In this document: positions 42,012 to 51,699 of the stretch, one piece after another
Layout of the letters: the number at the start of each line of letters is the position of its first letter
Position numbering within the stretch: position 1 is the first letter of the stretch
DNA from: Paenibacillus harenae DSM 16969
GTDB taxonomy: Bacteria > Bacillota > Bacilli > Paenibacillales > Paenibacillaceae
Assembly: GCF_000422465.1 (NCBI RefSeq)
Contig: NZ_KE383844.1
Location: forward strand, 1-64,000
Reading direction: 5' to 3'
Length of the DNA: 64,000 bases
Position numbers and translations under genes: made by a program
The notes under the pieces: model-generated
Databases searched by the model: none
Told to the model about the DNA's origin: nothing
The model's input: only the letters and a program-made list of their open reading frames with translations

Positions 42012-43382
42012 CTATTTCTTGACCTTGGCCAATTCGGCGTCCACGTTCTTCTTGACTTCATCCAGCAGCTGCTGCGCCTCGCCTTTGCCGTTTATGGCCA
42101 GATCCTGCACCCGCATCGTTTCATTCCATAAGAACGAGCCTACCGGCGTAACCGGTCTTGTAAAAGCATTCGGCATCATATCCAGAAAGATTTTGAGATT
42201 CGGGTTATCCGCCAACTTCAGCTCATCGTTCACCGAAGGCAGCACGGTGATGTCGTTGCCTGCCGTCGGACGTTTGCTCCACATCAGCGTGCCTTCCTTG
42301 TGGGCGACGAACTTCACGAATTCCCATGCCTCCTTCTCATGCTTGGCGCCCTTCGGAATCACGTACGACCAGCCGCCGGCCCAGGTAATCGACGGATAGC
42401 CGTCCGCCGCCGGCATCGGCGCCACGCCCCATTCGAATTCCGGCTTGTATTTGCTCAGATCGTTCAATACCCAGTTGCCGTCGAAGACAAAGGCGACTTT
42501 CCCCGTCCAGAAGGCGTTCATTCCCGTCTGGCCGACCGCGGTCGAGAAGCTGGTCAGATTCTCAATATTGTATTTCTTCGCGTAGCCGGCCATCCAATCC
42601 AAGGCCTTCACGTTCTGAGGATTATTCGGCGTCAGCTCGCCGTCCTGCTCCCAAGCGCCGCCCCAGTTCCATGCTTGCGTATAGAGGAAGCCCTGATTCA
42701 TCCAGGGGATAAATCCGATCTCGTCATATTTGCCGTTCTTGCCTTCGACGAACAAGGCTTCCGCCATTTCATCCAATTCGGCCATCGTCTTCGGTGGGGC
42801 ATTGGGGTCAAGACCCGCTTTTTCCATTAGCGTTTTATTGTAATACATTGCCCGGTTATCGGTGTTCCAAGGCAAGGCATAGACCTTATCCTCATACACG
42901 ACTTCTTTCCATACGCTCTCATAGTAATCATCCGGCGAAACCTCGCTGCTTTCTACATAGGGAGTCAAGTCGGTCAGAGAGTCTTTGGCAGCCCAGGAGC
43001 CAATCAGGAAGCGGTCGAACAGCGCCACATCCGGCGGATTTCCCCCGGCAATCGCGGTCAGCAGCTTGTCTGACGATTGCGTCTGTCCCGACGATTCCAC
43101 GAATGTCATCTTCACTTTAATGTTCGGGTGTTTCTTCTCGAACTCATCGACGACGTACTGTTTGAATTCCTTCTGATAATCCCCGCCCCAAGGAAACCAG
43201 AAGTCAATGGTCACCTGTTCGCCGGGAGCGGCGGCGTCCGGCCCCTCGTTATCTTCGCCCCCGGTTGCAGCTCCATTGCTGCTGCAGCCCGCCAGCACGA
43301 GAATAATCGCCAAGGCAATTCCAAGTAGAGCAGACGTCCGTTTCTTTTCCTTCCAACCGGTCAGGCGCGTGTTTCTTTCCAT
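42012..43382 (-). CDS. Extracellular sugar-binding lipoprotein of an ABC transporter
   Basis: A 456-residue solute-binding protein (family 1). The signal peptide ends with the lipobox LAGC (cysteine near residue 33), then a short Gly/Glu/Ala linker and the core (DFWFPWGGDYQKEF, YALPWNTDNRAMYYNKTLMEKAG cut here, ITWAGGWSYVIPKGAKH). The ATG at 43382 follows GGGAGG. Upstream lie a cre-like site and the YesM/YesN genes, so expression is probably both substrate-induced and catabolite-controlled. The sugar is unknown. Confidence 0.93.
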   Translation of the reverse strand: MERNTRLTGWKEKKRTSALLGIALAIILVLAGCSSNGAATGGEDNEGPDAAAPGEQVTIDFWFPWGGDYQKEFKQYVVDEFEKKHPNIKVKMTFVESSGQTQSSDKLLTAIAGGNPPDVALFDRFLIGSWAAKDSLTDLTPYVESSEVSPDDYYESVWKEVVYEDKVYALPWNTDNRAMYYNKTLMEKAGLDPNAPPKTMAELDEMAEALFVEGKNGKYDEIGFIPWMNQGFLYTQAWNWGGAWEQDGELTPNNPQNVKALDWMAGYAKKYNIENLTSFSTAVGQTGMNAFWTGKVAFVFDGNWVLNDLSKYKPEFEWGVAPMPAADGYPSITWAGGWSYVIPKGAKHEKEAWEFVKFVAHKEGTLMWSKRPTAGNDITVLPSVNDELKLADNPNLKIFLDMMPNAFTRPVTPVGSFLWNETMRVQDLAINGKGEAQQLLDEVKKNVDAELAKVKK

Positions 43383-43441
43383 CGTTTAGCCTCCCTATTT
43401 ATTAAATAAGTACGTATGCCGTTTTCTTGTGGTGACTAAAT

Positions 43442-43455
43442 TGTATCCGCTTTCA
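43442..43455 (-). promoter_or_regulatory. Catabolite-responsive element (cre)-like site
   Basis: On the minus strand TGAAAGCGGATACA matches 13 of 14 positions of the CcpA consensus TGWAANCGNTNWCA. It lies 60 bp upstream of the sugar-binding protein ATG, in the promoter region. Confidence 0.6.
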
Positions 43456-43526
43456 CGACTGCGGCATAAGGCGTATACTTTTGTTTTTGGTGTGTTATTT
43501 TGGTTCATTCCGGAGAGGCTCTCTTC

Positions 43527-45314
43527 TTAACGATACGGAAAAATCAAGGTGACCTTCGTGCCGCCTGCCAAGCGACTTTCCAGCTCCAAGCCGTACGGTT
43601 CGCCGTACGCAAGCTTGATCTGGCTATTAATATTTTTGAGCGCAAAATGCTCCTCCTGCGTAAAATCATTATCCTCCAGCGCCTCTTTGATCTGCTTCAG
43701 CTTCTCCGGCGTAATCCCGACGCCATCGTCCAGGACCTCAAAGTAAAGAAGCTCGTCCTTCCGGACCCAGCGGATATCGAGGCGGCCCTTACCCCTCTTG
43801 TTCTCGATCCCATGGTATATCGCATTCTCAACCAGCGGCTGATAGACAAATTTCAATACCTGCTTGTCCAGCAAATCGTTATCCACCTCCACATTCACTT
43901 CGAACTTGTCCTGGTAGCGCACCTTCTGAACCGATAGATAACTCTCTACCAGCGATACCGCCTCTCTTACCGAAACCATATCCCTTCCATCGCTTAAGCT
44001 GATCCGCAAATAATTAGACAGCCCGAATATCATCGTACTGATGTCATCCACCTTGTAAATGCGGGAAATCCAATGAATCGAATCTAGCGTGTTATAAATA
44101 AAATGGGCGTTGATTTGGGAAGCCAGCATTTTCAATTGATTTTCCTTTTTCAGCAGCCGCTGGATGTAGAGCTCGTTAATCAGGCTTTTGATCCGGGATA
44201 CCATGAGATTGAAGCTGTCGAACAAAATGCCGAATTCATCCTTGCGATGATGACCGATCTGCGATTCGAAGTCCCCTTCCTTCGCTTTGCGCATCGATTG
44301 AAGCAGAATCTGCACGGGCTGATGCATCAGCCGGGAGATGATCCAGGACAGGAGCACCGCTACGAGCGTAAATCCGAGAGCCAGATAGAAGGTATATAGC
44401 CGGATTTCATTGGAATCCTTCACCAGCTCCCGTGCCGGAGCCATTCCGATCAGCTTCCAGCCGCTCGTCGCCATTCGATCATGCACAACGACCATTTTCT
44501 CGCCGTCTATGACCTGGTTTATGATCCCGCTTCTCTCCTCCTCTGCCGGTTCCAGATGAAAGGGATGCTCTGCGCTTTCGCCGTCAGCGTCCGCTACGAC
44601 GTTGTTCGCCCGGTCCACAATGATCGCCTTGCCGCGCGCTTTAAAATCAATTTCGGATAAAATTTGCCGAATTTCGTTTGGGTTGATCTCGATCAGCAGG
44701 ATGCCGATAATTTCGCCATTGCCCCAAATATCCTTCAATGCCCGGCCGTAACAGAACACCGGCTGATCCTCATCCGTAACATGCTTCTCCGGCATAAACG
44801 AAGGACGGATGCCGAACCAGACCATACGGCCGTCCGCTTCTTTTATCTGCTTATACCAATCCTGCTCCCGCTGGCTGCTAAGGGCGGGGGACATCATGGT
44901 GAACGTGGGATTGCTCGTCAAAGAATAGGTGTAAGAGGCCGTATTTTCCCCAAAAACAAATACATTCGCCGTATCGTTCTTCAAATTGGCAAAGCTGGAT
45001 AAAAACTTGTTAATTTGATCGGTATTCTGTATGCGCTCGTAATTGTCCCCAAATCCCCCCAGAATTCCTCTCTGCAGCTCCCTGTAGCTGAACACGAAGT
45101 AAGACCGGTTCTCGTATTCCTCAAAAATCATTTCCAGCCGCTTATTCGCCTGCTGAACCGTTTGAAGGGCGACACCGCCCACATTCAGCTGAATAATTTC
45201 CTGCGCTTTGTGGTAAGACAGATAACCCATGACCATAATGGATATCGTCATGCTGACAAAATAAATAATGAACATTTTAAAGCCGACGAACCGCCGCTTC
45301 GATGTTATATTCAT
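43527..45314 (-). CDS. YesM-type sensor histidine kinase
   Basis: A 595-residue membrane kinase: helix about 12-32, dCache-like extracellular sensor (about 35-300), a second helix (about 302-325), HAMP (about 328-380), then the His_kinase domain with the phosphoacceptor in ASQINAHFIYNTLDSI and an HATPase_c domain (FVYQPLVENAIYHGI, DDGVGI). The missing classical G2 box is normal for this family. The ATG at 45314 follows GGGAGGGGGG. It senses a sugar or its binding protein and phosphorylates the YesN-type regulator encoded directly upstream. Confidence 0.92.
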   Translation of the reverse strand: MNITSKRRFVGFKMFIIYFVSMTISIMVMGYLSYHKAQEIIQLNVGGVALQTVQQANKRLEMIFEEYENRSYFVFSYRELQRGILGGFGDNYERIQNTDQINKFLSSFANLKNDTANVFVFGENTASYTYSLTSNPTFTMMSPALSSQREQDWYKQIKEADGRMVWFGIRPSFMPEKHVTDEDQPVFCYGRALKDIWGNGEIIGILLIEINPNEIRQILSEIDFKARGKAIIVDRANNVVADADGESAEHPFHLEPAEEERSGIINQVIDGEKMVVVHDRMATSGWKLIGMAPARELVKDSNEIRLYTFYLALGFTLVAVLLSWIISRLMHQPVQILLQSMRKAKEGDFESQIGHHRKDEFGILFDSFNLMVSRIKSLINELYIQRLLKKENQLKMLASQINAHFIYNTLDSIHWISRIYKVDDISTMIFGLSNYLRISLSDGRDMVSVREAVSLVESYLSVQKVRYQDKFEVNVEVDNDLLDKQVLKFVYQPLVENAIYHGIENKRGKGRLDIRWVRKDELLYFEVLDDGVGITPEKLKQIKEALEDNDFTQEEHFALKNINSQIKLAYGEPYGLELESRLAGGTKVTLIFPYR

Positions 45315-45350
45315 TCCGGTTCCCCCCCTCCCAGGTTGATTGCCGCTCCG

Positions 45351-46973
45351 TCAGATACCAAGATCACGGTATTGACCAGGCGTCATGCCTTCGATTTCTT
45401 TAAACGTTTTGGAGAAATGGCGGAAATCCGCATATCCGACCTGCCCGGCGATTTCATAGATTCGAAGCGTGGAGGTCTTCAGCAGCTGCTTCGCCTTGTT
45501 CATGCGCAGGCGGATCAAATATTTACTGTACGTCTCCCCCGCCTCCTCATGAAACACTTTGCTGAAATAGGAGGGATTCAAGTACAGATGCTCGGCTGCA
45601 TCGTTCATCGTGATGCCTTTCATATAATGCTGGTGGGAAAACTGCATTCCCAGCTCAACAATTCTCTTGCGCTGACCGGATCCTCGCGATTCGGAAGCGC
45701 AGTGCAGGAGAACATCCCGCAATTCGTCGCCAAGCCGCTCTAAAGGTAAGTTCCTGCTTACGATTCTTTCGTTAAACCTGTCGATTCCCGGCGCTGTCCG
45801 GTACGGATGCGCCGCTTCCCACTTCTTCCCTATGCTCTGAAGCAGCAGCCGTAACCCGCGGATCGTATGGAGCGGCGGCATTTGGTCGCGCACGGATTGC
45901 AGATGCAAGGTCAATTGGCCGACCAATTCTTGAATCGCCCCGTCGTCCCCCAGCTTCATGGCGTGATGCAGCCTGGTTTCCCACGAGCCGTCTGGTCCGA
46001 TATAGGCTTGGGACTTGTTGGTCTGCCTAGGAAGCTGCGCCGAATCGTAGACCTTCCCGAAGCCGTCATAGAAGGCATACGCACAGGCGCTCAGCGCATC
46101 GTCGAAGCATGGGGCCAGTCTGGAGATGGTCCCCAGCCCGCTGACGCCGATGCTTATGGTGAGGCCTAAATACTGCTGCGCCGCCTCGATCAATGCTGCG
46201 ATTCCATTGGAGAAGACCTCCTTGTTTCCTTTACGGGAGCTGTCTTGCGAGAACAACACAACCAAATCCGTATCGGCGTGATTGTCGAGCGGACAGGCTG
46301 CGGCTTGTCCGTAGGCCGTGACGATTTCCTCGGCAATATTGCCGAGGGCAAGGCGAAGCCGCGAACGATCCTTGTCGCTTGATGCCTTAAGCCCCCAATG
46401 ATGGATTTTAACCGTAAGAACGGTTAGCTGATGCGGGTTTAACGGCAGCTTCAATGCCTGCCATTTGGCTTCAAGCTCGCTTAGCGAATCCACGTGGCTG
46501 CCGAGCAGCAGCGTCTCCAGGAAGTGCTGCCGGGCAAGCGGCAGGCTCTCGCGGATACGGCCCGACATCTCCGACAGATGATGCCGGCGCTCATTCTCTT
46601 GATCCAGGTCGCTCACGCATCTCCGCACGACCTCCAGGAGCGCCGTCTCTTCGATCGGCTTCAATACGTAATCGTAGGCGCCGTATTTCAGCGCTTTCTG
46701 CGCATATTCAAAATCGCTGTAGCCGCTGATAATAATGACATAGGCTTTCTTCCGCTGCTTTCTCAGCGCTTCCATCAAATCCAAACCGTCCATCCTTGGC
46801 ATCTTGATATCCGTAATAATAATGTCCGGCGAACCGGTTCGAATCCGCGCCAGCGCTTCTTCCCCATCCTCCGCTTCCCCAATCAGCTCAATGCCTTCCG
46901 CCTGCCAATCAATCGTTGACGTAAGGCCCTGGCGAACCCATCTCTCGTCGTCCACGACAAGCAGCTTATACAT
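45351..46973 (-). CDS. YesN-type response regulator with AraC DNA-binding domain
   Basis: A 540-residue regulator. The receiver domain (about 1-120) has LLVVDDERWVRQGL, the phosphoacceptor in IIITDIKMPRMDG and YVLKPIEETALL. A variable central region follows, then a C-terminal AraC-type double helix-turn-helix (about 440-540; MNDAAEHLYLNPSYFSKVFHE, IAGQVGYADFRHFSKTFK). AAGGAG lies eight bases before the ATG. First gene of the five-gene operon; expected to activate the binding-protein and permease genes. Confidence 0.93.
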   Translation of the reverse strand: MYKLLVVDDERWVRQGLTSTIDWQAEGIELIGEAEDGEEALARIRTGSPDIIITDIKMPRMDGLDLMEALRKQRKKAYVIIISGYSDFEYAQKALKYGAYDYVLKPIEETALLEVVRRCVSDLDQENERRHHLSEMSGRIRESLPLARQHFLETLLLGSHVDSLSELEAKWQALKLPLNPHQLTVLTVKIHHWGLKASSDKDRSRLRLALGNIAEEIVTAYGQAAACPLDNHADTDLVVLFSQDSSRKGNKEVFSNGIAALIEAAQQYLGLTISIGVSGLGTISRLAPCFDDALSACAYAFYDGFGKVYDSAQLPRQTNKSQAYIGPDGSWETRLHHAMKLGDDGAIQELVGQLTLHLQSVRDQMPPLHTIRGLRLLLQSIGKKWEAAHPYRTAPGIDRFNERIVSRNLPLERLGDELRDVLLHCASESRGSGQRKRIVELGMQFSHQHYMKGITMNDAAEHLYLNPSYFSKVFHEEAGETYSKYLIRLRMNKAKQLLKTSTLRIYEIAGQVGYADFRHFSKTFKEIEGMTPGQYRDLGI

Positions 46974-47065
46974 GCCATCACTCCTTCTGTCTAATTGGAA
47001 TATTCCGCCTCAACACTTAACTATATTTCGTTTCCGCACTTGGTTATCCTGTTCAATGAACAAAC

Positions 47066-47102
47066 GAAAGCCGCCCTGAGCATGACACTCGGAGCGGCTT
47101 TC
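47066..47102. terminator. Terminator between YesN gene and yheC/yheD gene
   Basis: GAAAGCCGC pairs with GCGGCTTTC (47066-47074 with 47094-47102), extended by CTGAG/CTCGG inside. On the minus strand a T-rich tract follows, suiting the leftward yheC/yheD transcript. Confidence 0.72.
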
Positions 47103-47226
47103 TATTAAAATCTTTCTTGCTATTCTATGAATTTGACCTCCATGATGAACAAGATTATCCGGACTTCTCGAGCTTTGACCGCCGCCTACACGGTTTTCGG
47201 TTTCGCCAAGAGAGTTTTCGGAATCA

Positions 47227-48600
47227 TTAAGATTCATCCCTTCTGCGAAATTTGCTCAAGTATATGCAGTGGTCGAGTATATATTTCAATGACGCTTTTC
47301 CCTGCCCCTTCAATGCGGGATGCTTGAAGATCGATCTTCCGGGTTTGGCATTGGCCTCGAACATCCAGACCCCGCCATCCCGGTCGATGCCGATATCAAG
47401 ACCGAGCTCGCCAAGCGCATGTGTATAATTGCGTTCGATGGCTTTCGCTAACTTGATGGCGACCGATTTGGCTTCTTTAAGCACGTCATCCGATTTATCG
47501 CCGAAAGTCCGGCTAAGCGCCCGCTCCGGCGTCATCAGCGATCCGCCGTTCTTGATATGCGTCGTAACGCTCCCTCTGCCGGCTTTTTTGGCGCCAATTC
47601 CGGCAACGACCCATTGATTTTGTCCGTTCTTATGCATATGAAAACGGAAGTCGATCGGGCAATTGTCGATTTCGGCCAGTCGGATTCCTTGTTGCACGAC
47701 GTAACTGCTTAAATTTCCGCGATGGCGGGCTCGCAGCATCTTCATGAGGCTATTGAAATTGCTGAACCTGAGCAGAATGTTTCCGCCGCTGCGGCGATAG
47801 CGGATAAAGTAACCTTTACGAGGAGTGTAGGTGAGCCGATAAATCCCGTTGCCAAGGCTGCCGGCGCTCGGTTTATAATATAGAAATTGATGCTTCTCCA
47901 GAAGCTCTTTCATTTTCTCAGAAGTCGGGTTATTGATGGATTCGGGCAAATGCCGAAGAGCTTCCGGGTCATTGTCCAACATGGTGTAAACGTCCGACTT
48001 ATTAAAGAAGCCCCAGTTAAAGAACGGGATTCTCTTCTTGATAAACCGCTCCCGCAGAGTCGTAATGGCAGAGCCGACTTCGGCCCGGCGGCTTGGAAGC
48101 CGGTTGTATACGACGTCCGGCAGCGGAACGACACGCCTCGTCCAGCCTCCGCCGCCATTAAGGAACCAACCGTGAATCGTTTCCTGCCGCCAGTTGATAT
48201 CACGAGGCGTGAAGGCAAAGAAGTAGGCTTTCTTCCGACCGAGATGAAGAAGCTGCCTTACGAATTCAGTCCGTTCTCCGAAAGGAGACGAGATGCGTGT
48301 GCCGCCGTCGGTCAATACTCCGATTAAAGGTCCGAGCTTAATTTCCTTATCCTCGTCATTGGCTATATACACGTGTCCGGATTTGGGGATCCGGACAGAA
48401 CGCCTAAGCCCTGCCGACATATAGACATGATGACCTTTGCGTTTGATGGTCCGCACCGTGGCGGGTACGATGTCTTTGCCGAGCTTGACGTTAACCGATT
48501 TACGTCCGCCCAGCTTGAGCAGCTTCGCAAGTGAGCTGGAAAACCATACGATACGTTCCGGCTGCTTTGTGAAATGGACGTTACAGATGGTCAAACTCAT
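47227..48600 (-). CDS. YheC/YheD-family spore-coat-associated ATP-grasp protein (copy 1)
   Basis: A 457-residue protein of the YheC/YheD family, which in Bacillus is found with the endospore coat. An N-terminal domain (about 1-130, LGPLIGVLTDG) precedes an ATP-grasp fold: LYYKPSAGSLGNGIYRL (nucleotide-binding loop), VVQQGIRLAEIDNCPIDFR, and ALGELGLDIGIDRDGGVWMFEANAKPGR with the metal-binding D/E/N set. The enzymatic activity is unknown; ATP-grasp members ligate an acid to an amine or thiol. GGAGGG six bases before the ATG overlaps the stop of the small upstream ORF, so the genes are coupled. Confidence 0.9.
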   Translation of the reverse strand: MSLTICNVHFTKQPERIVWFSSSLAKLLKLGGRKSVNVKLGKDIVPATVRTIKRKGHHVYMSAGLRRSVRIPKSGHVYIANDEDKEIKLGPLIGVLTDGGTRISSPFGERTEFVRQLLHLGRKKAYFFAFTPRDINWRQETIHGWFLNGGGGWTRRVVPLPDVVYNRLPSRRAEVGSAITTLRERFIKKRIPFFNWGFFNKSDVYTMLDNDPEALRHLPESINNPTSEKMKELLEKHQFLYYKPSAGSLGNGIYRLTYTPRKGYFIRYRRSGGNILLRFSNFNSLMKMLRARHRGNLSSYVVQQGIRLAEIDNCPIDFRFHMHKNGQNQWVVAGIGAKKAGRGSVTTHIKNGGSLMTPERALSRTFGDKSDDVLKEAKSVAIKLAKAIERNYTHALGELGLDIGIDRDGGVWMFEANAKPGRSIFKHPALKGQGKASLKYILDHCIYLSKFRRRDES

Positions 48601-48603
48601 GAA

Positions 48604-48780
48604 TTACCCTCCTAGACCGATTTCGGCGAATCGTCCCAATGTTTCTTCCAGCCGAGCGACGATCAGGAAGGATACTTCATTGATTTCCTGAAGCAGCTCG
48701 TTTCCAAGTTGATCACGAATAGGAGAGCCCCGTGTTCGCAATTCGAACGGTTCACCCTTGCGTCCCCTTAAATCCAGCAT
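48604..48780 (-). CDS. Small hypothetical protein between yheC/yheD genes
   Basis: A 58-residue ORF starting MLDLRGRKGEPFELRTRGSP and ending GRFAEIGLGG, with an amphipathic middle (LGNELLQEINEV, FLIVARLEETL). It ends three bases before the next ATG, and its last codons (GGAGGG) form that gene's ribosome binding site, so translational coupling is plausible. The weak point is the lack of a clear ribosome binding site before its own ATG. I do not recognise a family. Confidence 0.5.
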   Translation of the reverse strand: MLDLRGRKGEPFELRTRGSPIRDQLGNELLQEINEVSFLIVARLEETLGRFAEIGLGG

Positions 48781-48833
48781 AGTTGTATGGAGTATACCTA
48801 ACCCTGCTGCTGTAGAATGGTTGCTTCTGTTCT

Positions 48834-50207
48834 TTAGAATCCGGATATATAACAGGCATATTGGATCATCTTCCTCACCGAGGGACGGATTTTTCCTTCT
48901 TTGAGCGGCGTATTATCGTTCTTGGACGGTTTGGAATTAACCTCGAGCAGCCAAATACGGCCCGAAGTGTCAAGGGCTAAATCGATTCCAAGCTCCCCGA
49001 AATGTGCAGGGATTTGGGTGTCAACGCCACGGGCAATGTCCAGAGCCGCCCTCTGCAGGCGCGAGGAAGCATCCCCCCGGAATTTGGCGGGAAGATTGGA
49101 TCTGGCGACGGATTCCCTGACCGTTGAAAGCGTTCCTCCTCTGGCGAGATTGGACACAAAATGACGTGGTCCCGCCGTTCGGCTTACGATCGAGGTAACT
49201 GCCCATTTCCCACTTGCATTTTTTTGCGTTAATGCGCGGAAATCTACTGGACGACCGCCGATTTCAATCAGGTTAAGGCCTTGCTGGATGAGATAACGCA
49301 CTCGTTTCATTTTGCCGGAAATCGTAGAGAACAACTTCGCAAGGCTGCTGAAAGACTGTTTTTTGGTCCCATTGACGGTGGCGTAAGAAGCCTGCCAGTT
49401 TTCCGAGCCGATACGAGATACACGAATGATTCCTTTGCCCAAGCTGCCTCTTCCCGGCTTCAGAAATACGGCGCTGTATCTGGAGCACATGCTTTTTAGC
49501 ATCGTATAGTTCTGGAGAGAGTGGGATTCGGGTAAATACTTTCGTAAGGAAGCGTCTTTCTTGAGGGCATTAAACACTTCGGATTTCTCAAGAAACTTCT
49601 CATTAAACACATGAGCGCCAAAGCGATGTTTGATTTCTCTCATGAACTGCTGTACGGCGGGGCGATTTTCAAGCGTCCGGGAAGTTAAGCGATTGTTCAT
49701 TACATCGGGTGCGGGAATCATCAGTCTTTGCCATTCTTTGGCGTACACCCAACCTTCCACAGAAGACAGACTTGACCCGATCCCGTTTGGAGTGAAAAAA
49801 TACACATAGGCTCCTTGGCTTCGGCAAGATTCGGTCAATTCACGGCAGAACATCGTAATGTTTCCGAACGGTTTATCTGATTGTTCTGGATTATCTCGGC
49901 TAATAAGTACGCCTATTAGCGGACCTAGCGATAGCGTTCTGGTCGTTGCTTTGTACTTCATGCGAAGTGAAGTTCCGGAAAAGATGCCCATTCTGCGAGC
50001 GAGTGTCTGGCTGATCCGCAGTCCTTCATAACGGGGCACAGGGACGACGGTGACGGAGTGGCGGAACGAACCAAATTTTAAGGCAAGTTGCTGCTGGGCA
50101 GGTATTTTCCACTGCTTTACCAGGGATTCCCCCAGCATAAGGACATCATCGGACAAATTGCCCGAACTGATGACCTGGACGTCAATTTTCATTTTCGGGG
50201 TGGACAT
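48834..50207 (-). CDS. YheC/YheD-family spore-coat-associated ATP-grasp protein (copy 2)
   Basis: A 457-residue paralogue of copy 1 with the same layout: N-terminal domain with LGPLIGVLISRDNPEQ, ATP-grasp loop FLKPGRGSLGKGIIRVSR, IQQGLNLIEIGGRPVDFRAL and FGELGIDLALDTSGRIWLLEVNSKPS. The ATG at 50207 has GGAAGGAG eight bases upstream; the in-frame ATG at 50252 has no such site. It is preceded by a long structured leader and is probably co-transcribed with the small ORF and copy 1. Confidence 0.9.
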   Translation of the reverse strand: MSTPKMKIDVQVISSGNLSDDVLMLGESLVKQWKIPAQQQLALKFGSFRHSVTVVPVPRYEGLRISQTLARRMGIFSGTSLRMKYKATTRTLSLGPLIGVLISRDNPEQSDKPFGNITMFCRELTESCRSQGAYVYFFTPNGIGSSLSSVEGWVYAKEWQRLMIPAPDVMNNRLTSRTLENRPAVQQFMREIKHRFGAHVFNEKFLEKSEVFNALKKDASLRKYLPESHSLQNYTMLKSMCSRYSAVFLKPGRGSLGKGIIRVSRIGSENWQASYATVNGTKKQSFSSLAKLFSTISGKMKRVRYLIQQGLNLIEIGGRPVDFRALTQKNASGKWAVTSIVSRTAGPRHFVSNLARGGTLSTVRESVARSNLPAKFRGDASSRLQRAALDIARGVDTQIPAHFGELGIDLALDTSGRIWLLEVNSKPSKNDNTPLKEGKIRPSVRKMIQYACYISGF

Positions 50208-50518
50208 GTTTCTTGCTCCTTCCACCTTTGCGTATGTCGTGGCGAGGCTCATAGGCTTCCTTCCCGGGGGCTAGCGAGAATACACCATCATATGAGGACA
50301 TCTATCTGTCGGTGATGGCCTTTAATGGATTTGGGCTTTAGTGTAGAGCAGTATTTCTTCTCGAGACCAAAACTCTTGTCGGAGCTCAACCCAAATTCGT
50401 TACCATCGGACATCGTTTAAGCCGGGACTGCCGTTTTCTTGAGCAGATTATCGGCAAGCAAAAAGCCGCCCGACCTCTAGTCTCGCCTTCGGCAAGACTC
50501 GAAGCAGGAAGCGTTTAA
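50208..50518 (-). other. Long structured leader upstream of yheC/yheD copy 2
   Basis: About 310 nt between a TATAAT and the ATG, with no ORF of its own. Possible helices on the minus strand: AGTCTTGCC-GAA-GGCGAGACT (50480-50500), GCCG...CGGC arms beyond it, ATTTGGG with CCCAAAT about 70 nt apart, and CCATCA with TGATGG near 50290-50320. I could not match it to a riboswitch class I know. Confidence 0.4.
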
Positions 50519-50524
50519 ATTACT

Positions 50525-50551
50525 ATTATACCTTGGGTGCGACAGCTTCAA
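50525..50551 (-). promoter_or_regulatory. Putative promoter upstream of the yheC/yheD leader
   Basis: On the minus strand a consensus TATAAT (50525-50530) is preceded by TTGAAG (50546-50551) with a short 15-bp spacer. A sporulation sigma factor could use other contacts; none was obvious. Confidence 0.4.
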
Positions 50552-50619
50552 TAAACTTACGGAACCGTTACCGGGCGTTTCGTCTGCTTCTAAACGCTAG
50601 GCTCTTCATCAAGTTCTCT

Positions 50620-51699
50620 CTACTTTTTAGCGTTTTTTATTAGATACATGGCGTACTGTATCGGTCTTTGAACCGTTTTTCTGTACAGCTGCATTTTTCC
50701 CATTTTCTTGAAAACATCACGACCCGGTTTCGGGTTTACTTCGATTAACCAAATTCGTCCTTTCACATCCACGCCGACATCCAAACCCAGCTCCATCATC
50801 CGGCCAAAGTGTTTTTCGACAGTGGTTACGACCGCGTGAGCCAGACGGTGACTCTCCTCTATAATAGCGTTTCCTTTCGTTTCACCGAACCGCTTGAAGA
50901 GAACGGATTCCGCGGTTACCGCCTTGCCCCCGCCGTGAAGGTTGGAAGTCGGACTATTTTTACCGCCGACCCGAATCCCCTGACCGGTGACTTCCCATAT
51001 CCCATGTTCGTTCTTCTGAATAAGCAGTCTCATGTCTACCACCCGGTTAGGCAGCAGCTCCAAATCCAATCCATGTTGAATCATGAAGATACCGTTTCGT
51101 ATTTTCTCTTTCTCCACCCAACGGCTAATATATTGATATAAGGAGTTAAATGTTTTGAAATGCTCATGCCTTTTCTGCTGCCTGTTGGTACGTCCGAGCA
51201 GTTCGTAGCCATCGGATTTGGTTGTAAGCTTCAGAACGCTCCGTCCGCCCGTGCCGTTGCCGGGTTTAATGTACAGCATAGAATAATCTTCAATCATTTT
51301 GGATAAATTCTGGCGGGAATAACTTCTGGTTTCCGGAATCCACTGCTTCAGCGATTCTTCCTTGGCAAAAAGCTGGGTCATGGTCCACTTATTCGTAATC
51401 TTGCTATTCGCGAATAAAAAGTTGTGGCGCTTCCGAAATCCGCGGGCTTCCGGCGCCGGCCTTCGGCATCGATCGATCACCGCTTCCGGCCGGGGATAGA
51501 TCGCGCTCTTCCAACCGCTCCCGTCTGCCGAGGGAGTGAATCCTTTGACCGAATTTCTATTTATTACGTCACGGTGCGCAAAAATAAATACCGTTGCACC
51601 CAGTTTCTGACCTTCGCGGACAAGAGCTTTAAAGTATTGGTTTTCGTGAAACTTCATGCCAACCCGGTAAGCTAAAATTCCAATGATTGGTTTTTTCAT
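50620..51699 (-). CDS. YheC/YheD-family ATP-grasp protein (copy 3, short form)
   Basis: A 359-residue family member, shorter than copies 1 and 2 because it lacks their N-terminal domain. It begins directly at the MKKPIIGILAYRVGMKFHEN region and keeps the ATP-grasp core: LYIKPGNGTGGRSVLKL, MIQHGLDLELLPNRVVDMRLL cut here, and ELGLDVGVDVKGRIWLIEVNPKPGRD. AAGGAG precedes the ATG. It appears to be a separate transcript from copies 1 and 2, since a promoter lies between. Confidence 0.9.
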   Translation of the reverse strand: MKKPIIGILAYRVGMKFHENQYFKALVREGQKLGATVFIFAHRDVINRNSVKGFTPSADGSGWKSAIYPRPEAVIDRCRRPAPEARGFRKRHNFLFANSKITNKWTMTQLFAKEESLKQWIPETRSYSRQNLSKMIEDYSMLYIKPGNGTGGRSVLKLTTKSDGYELLGRTNRQQKRHEHFKTFNSLYQYISRWVEKEKIRNGIFMIQHGLDLELLPNRVVDMRLLIQKNEHGIWEVTGQGIRVGGKNSPTSNLHGGGKAVTAESVLFKRFGETKGNAIIEESHRLAHAVVTTVEKHFGRMMELGLDVGVDVKGRIWLIEVNPKPGRDVFKKMGKMQLYRKTVQRPIQYAMYLIKNAKK

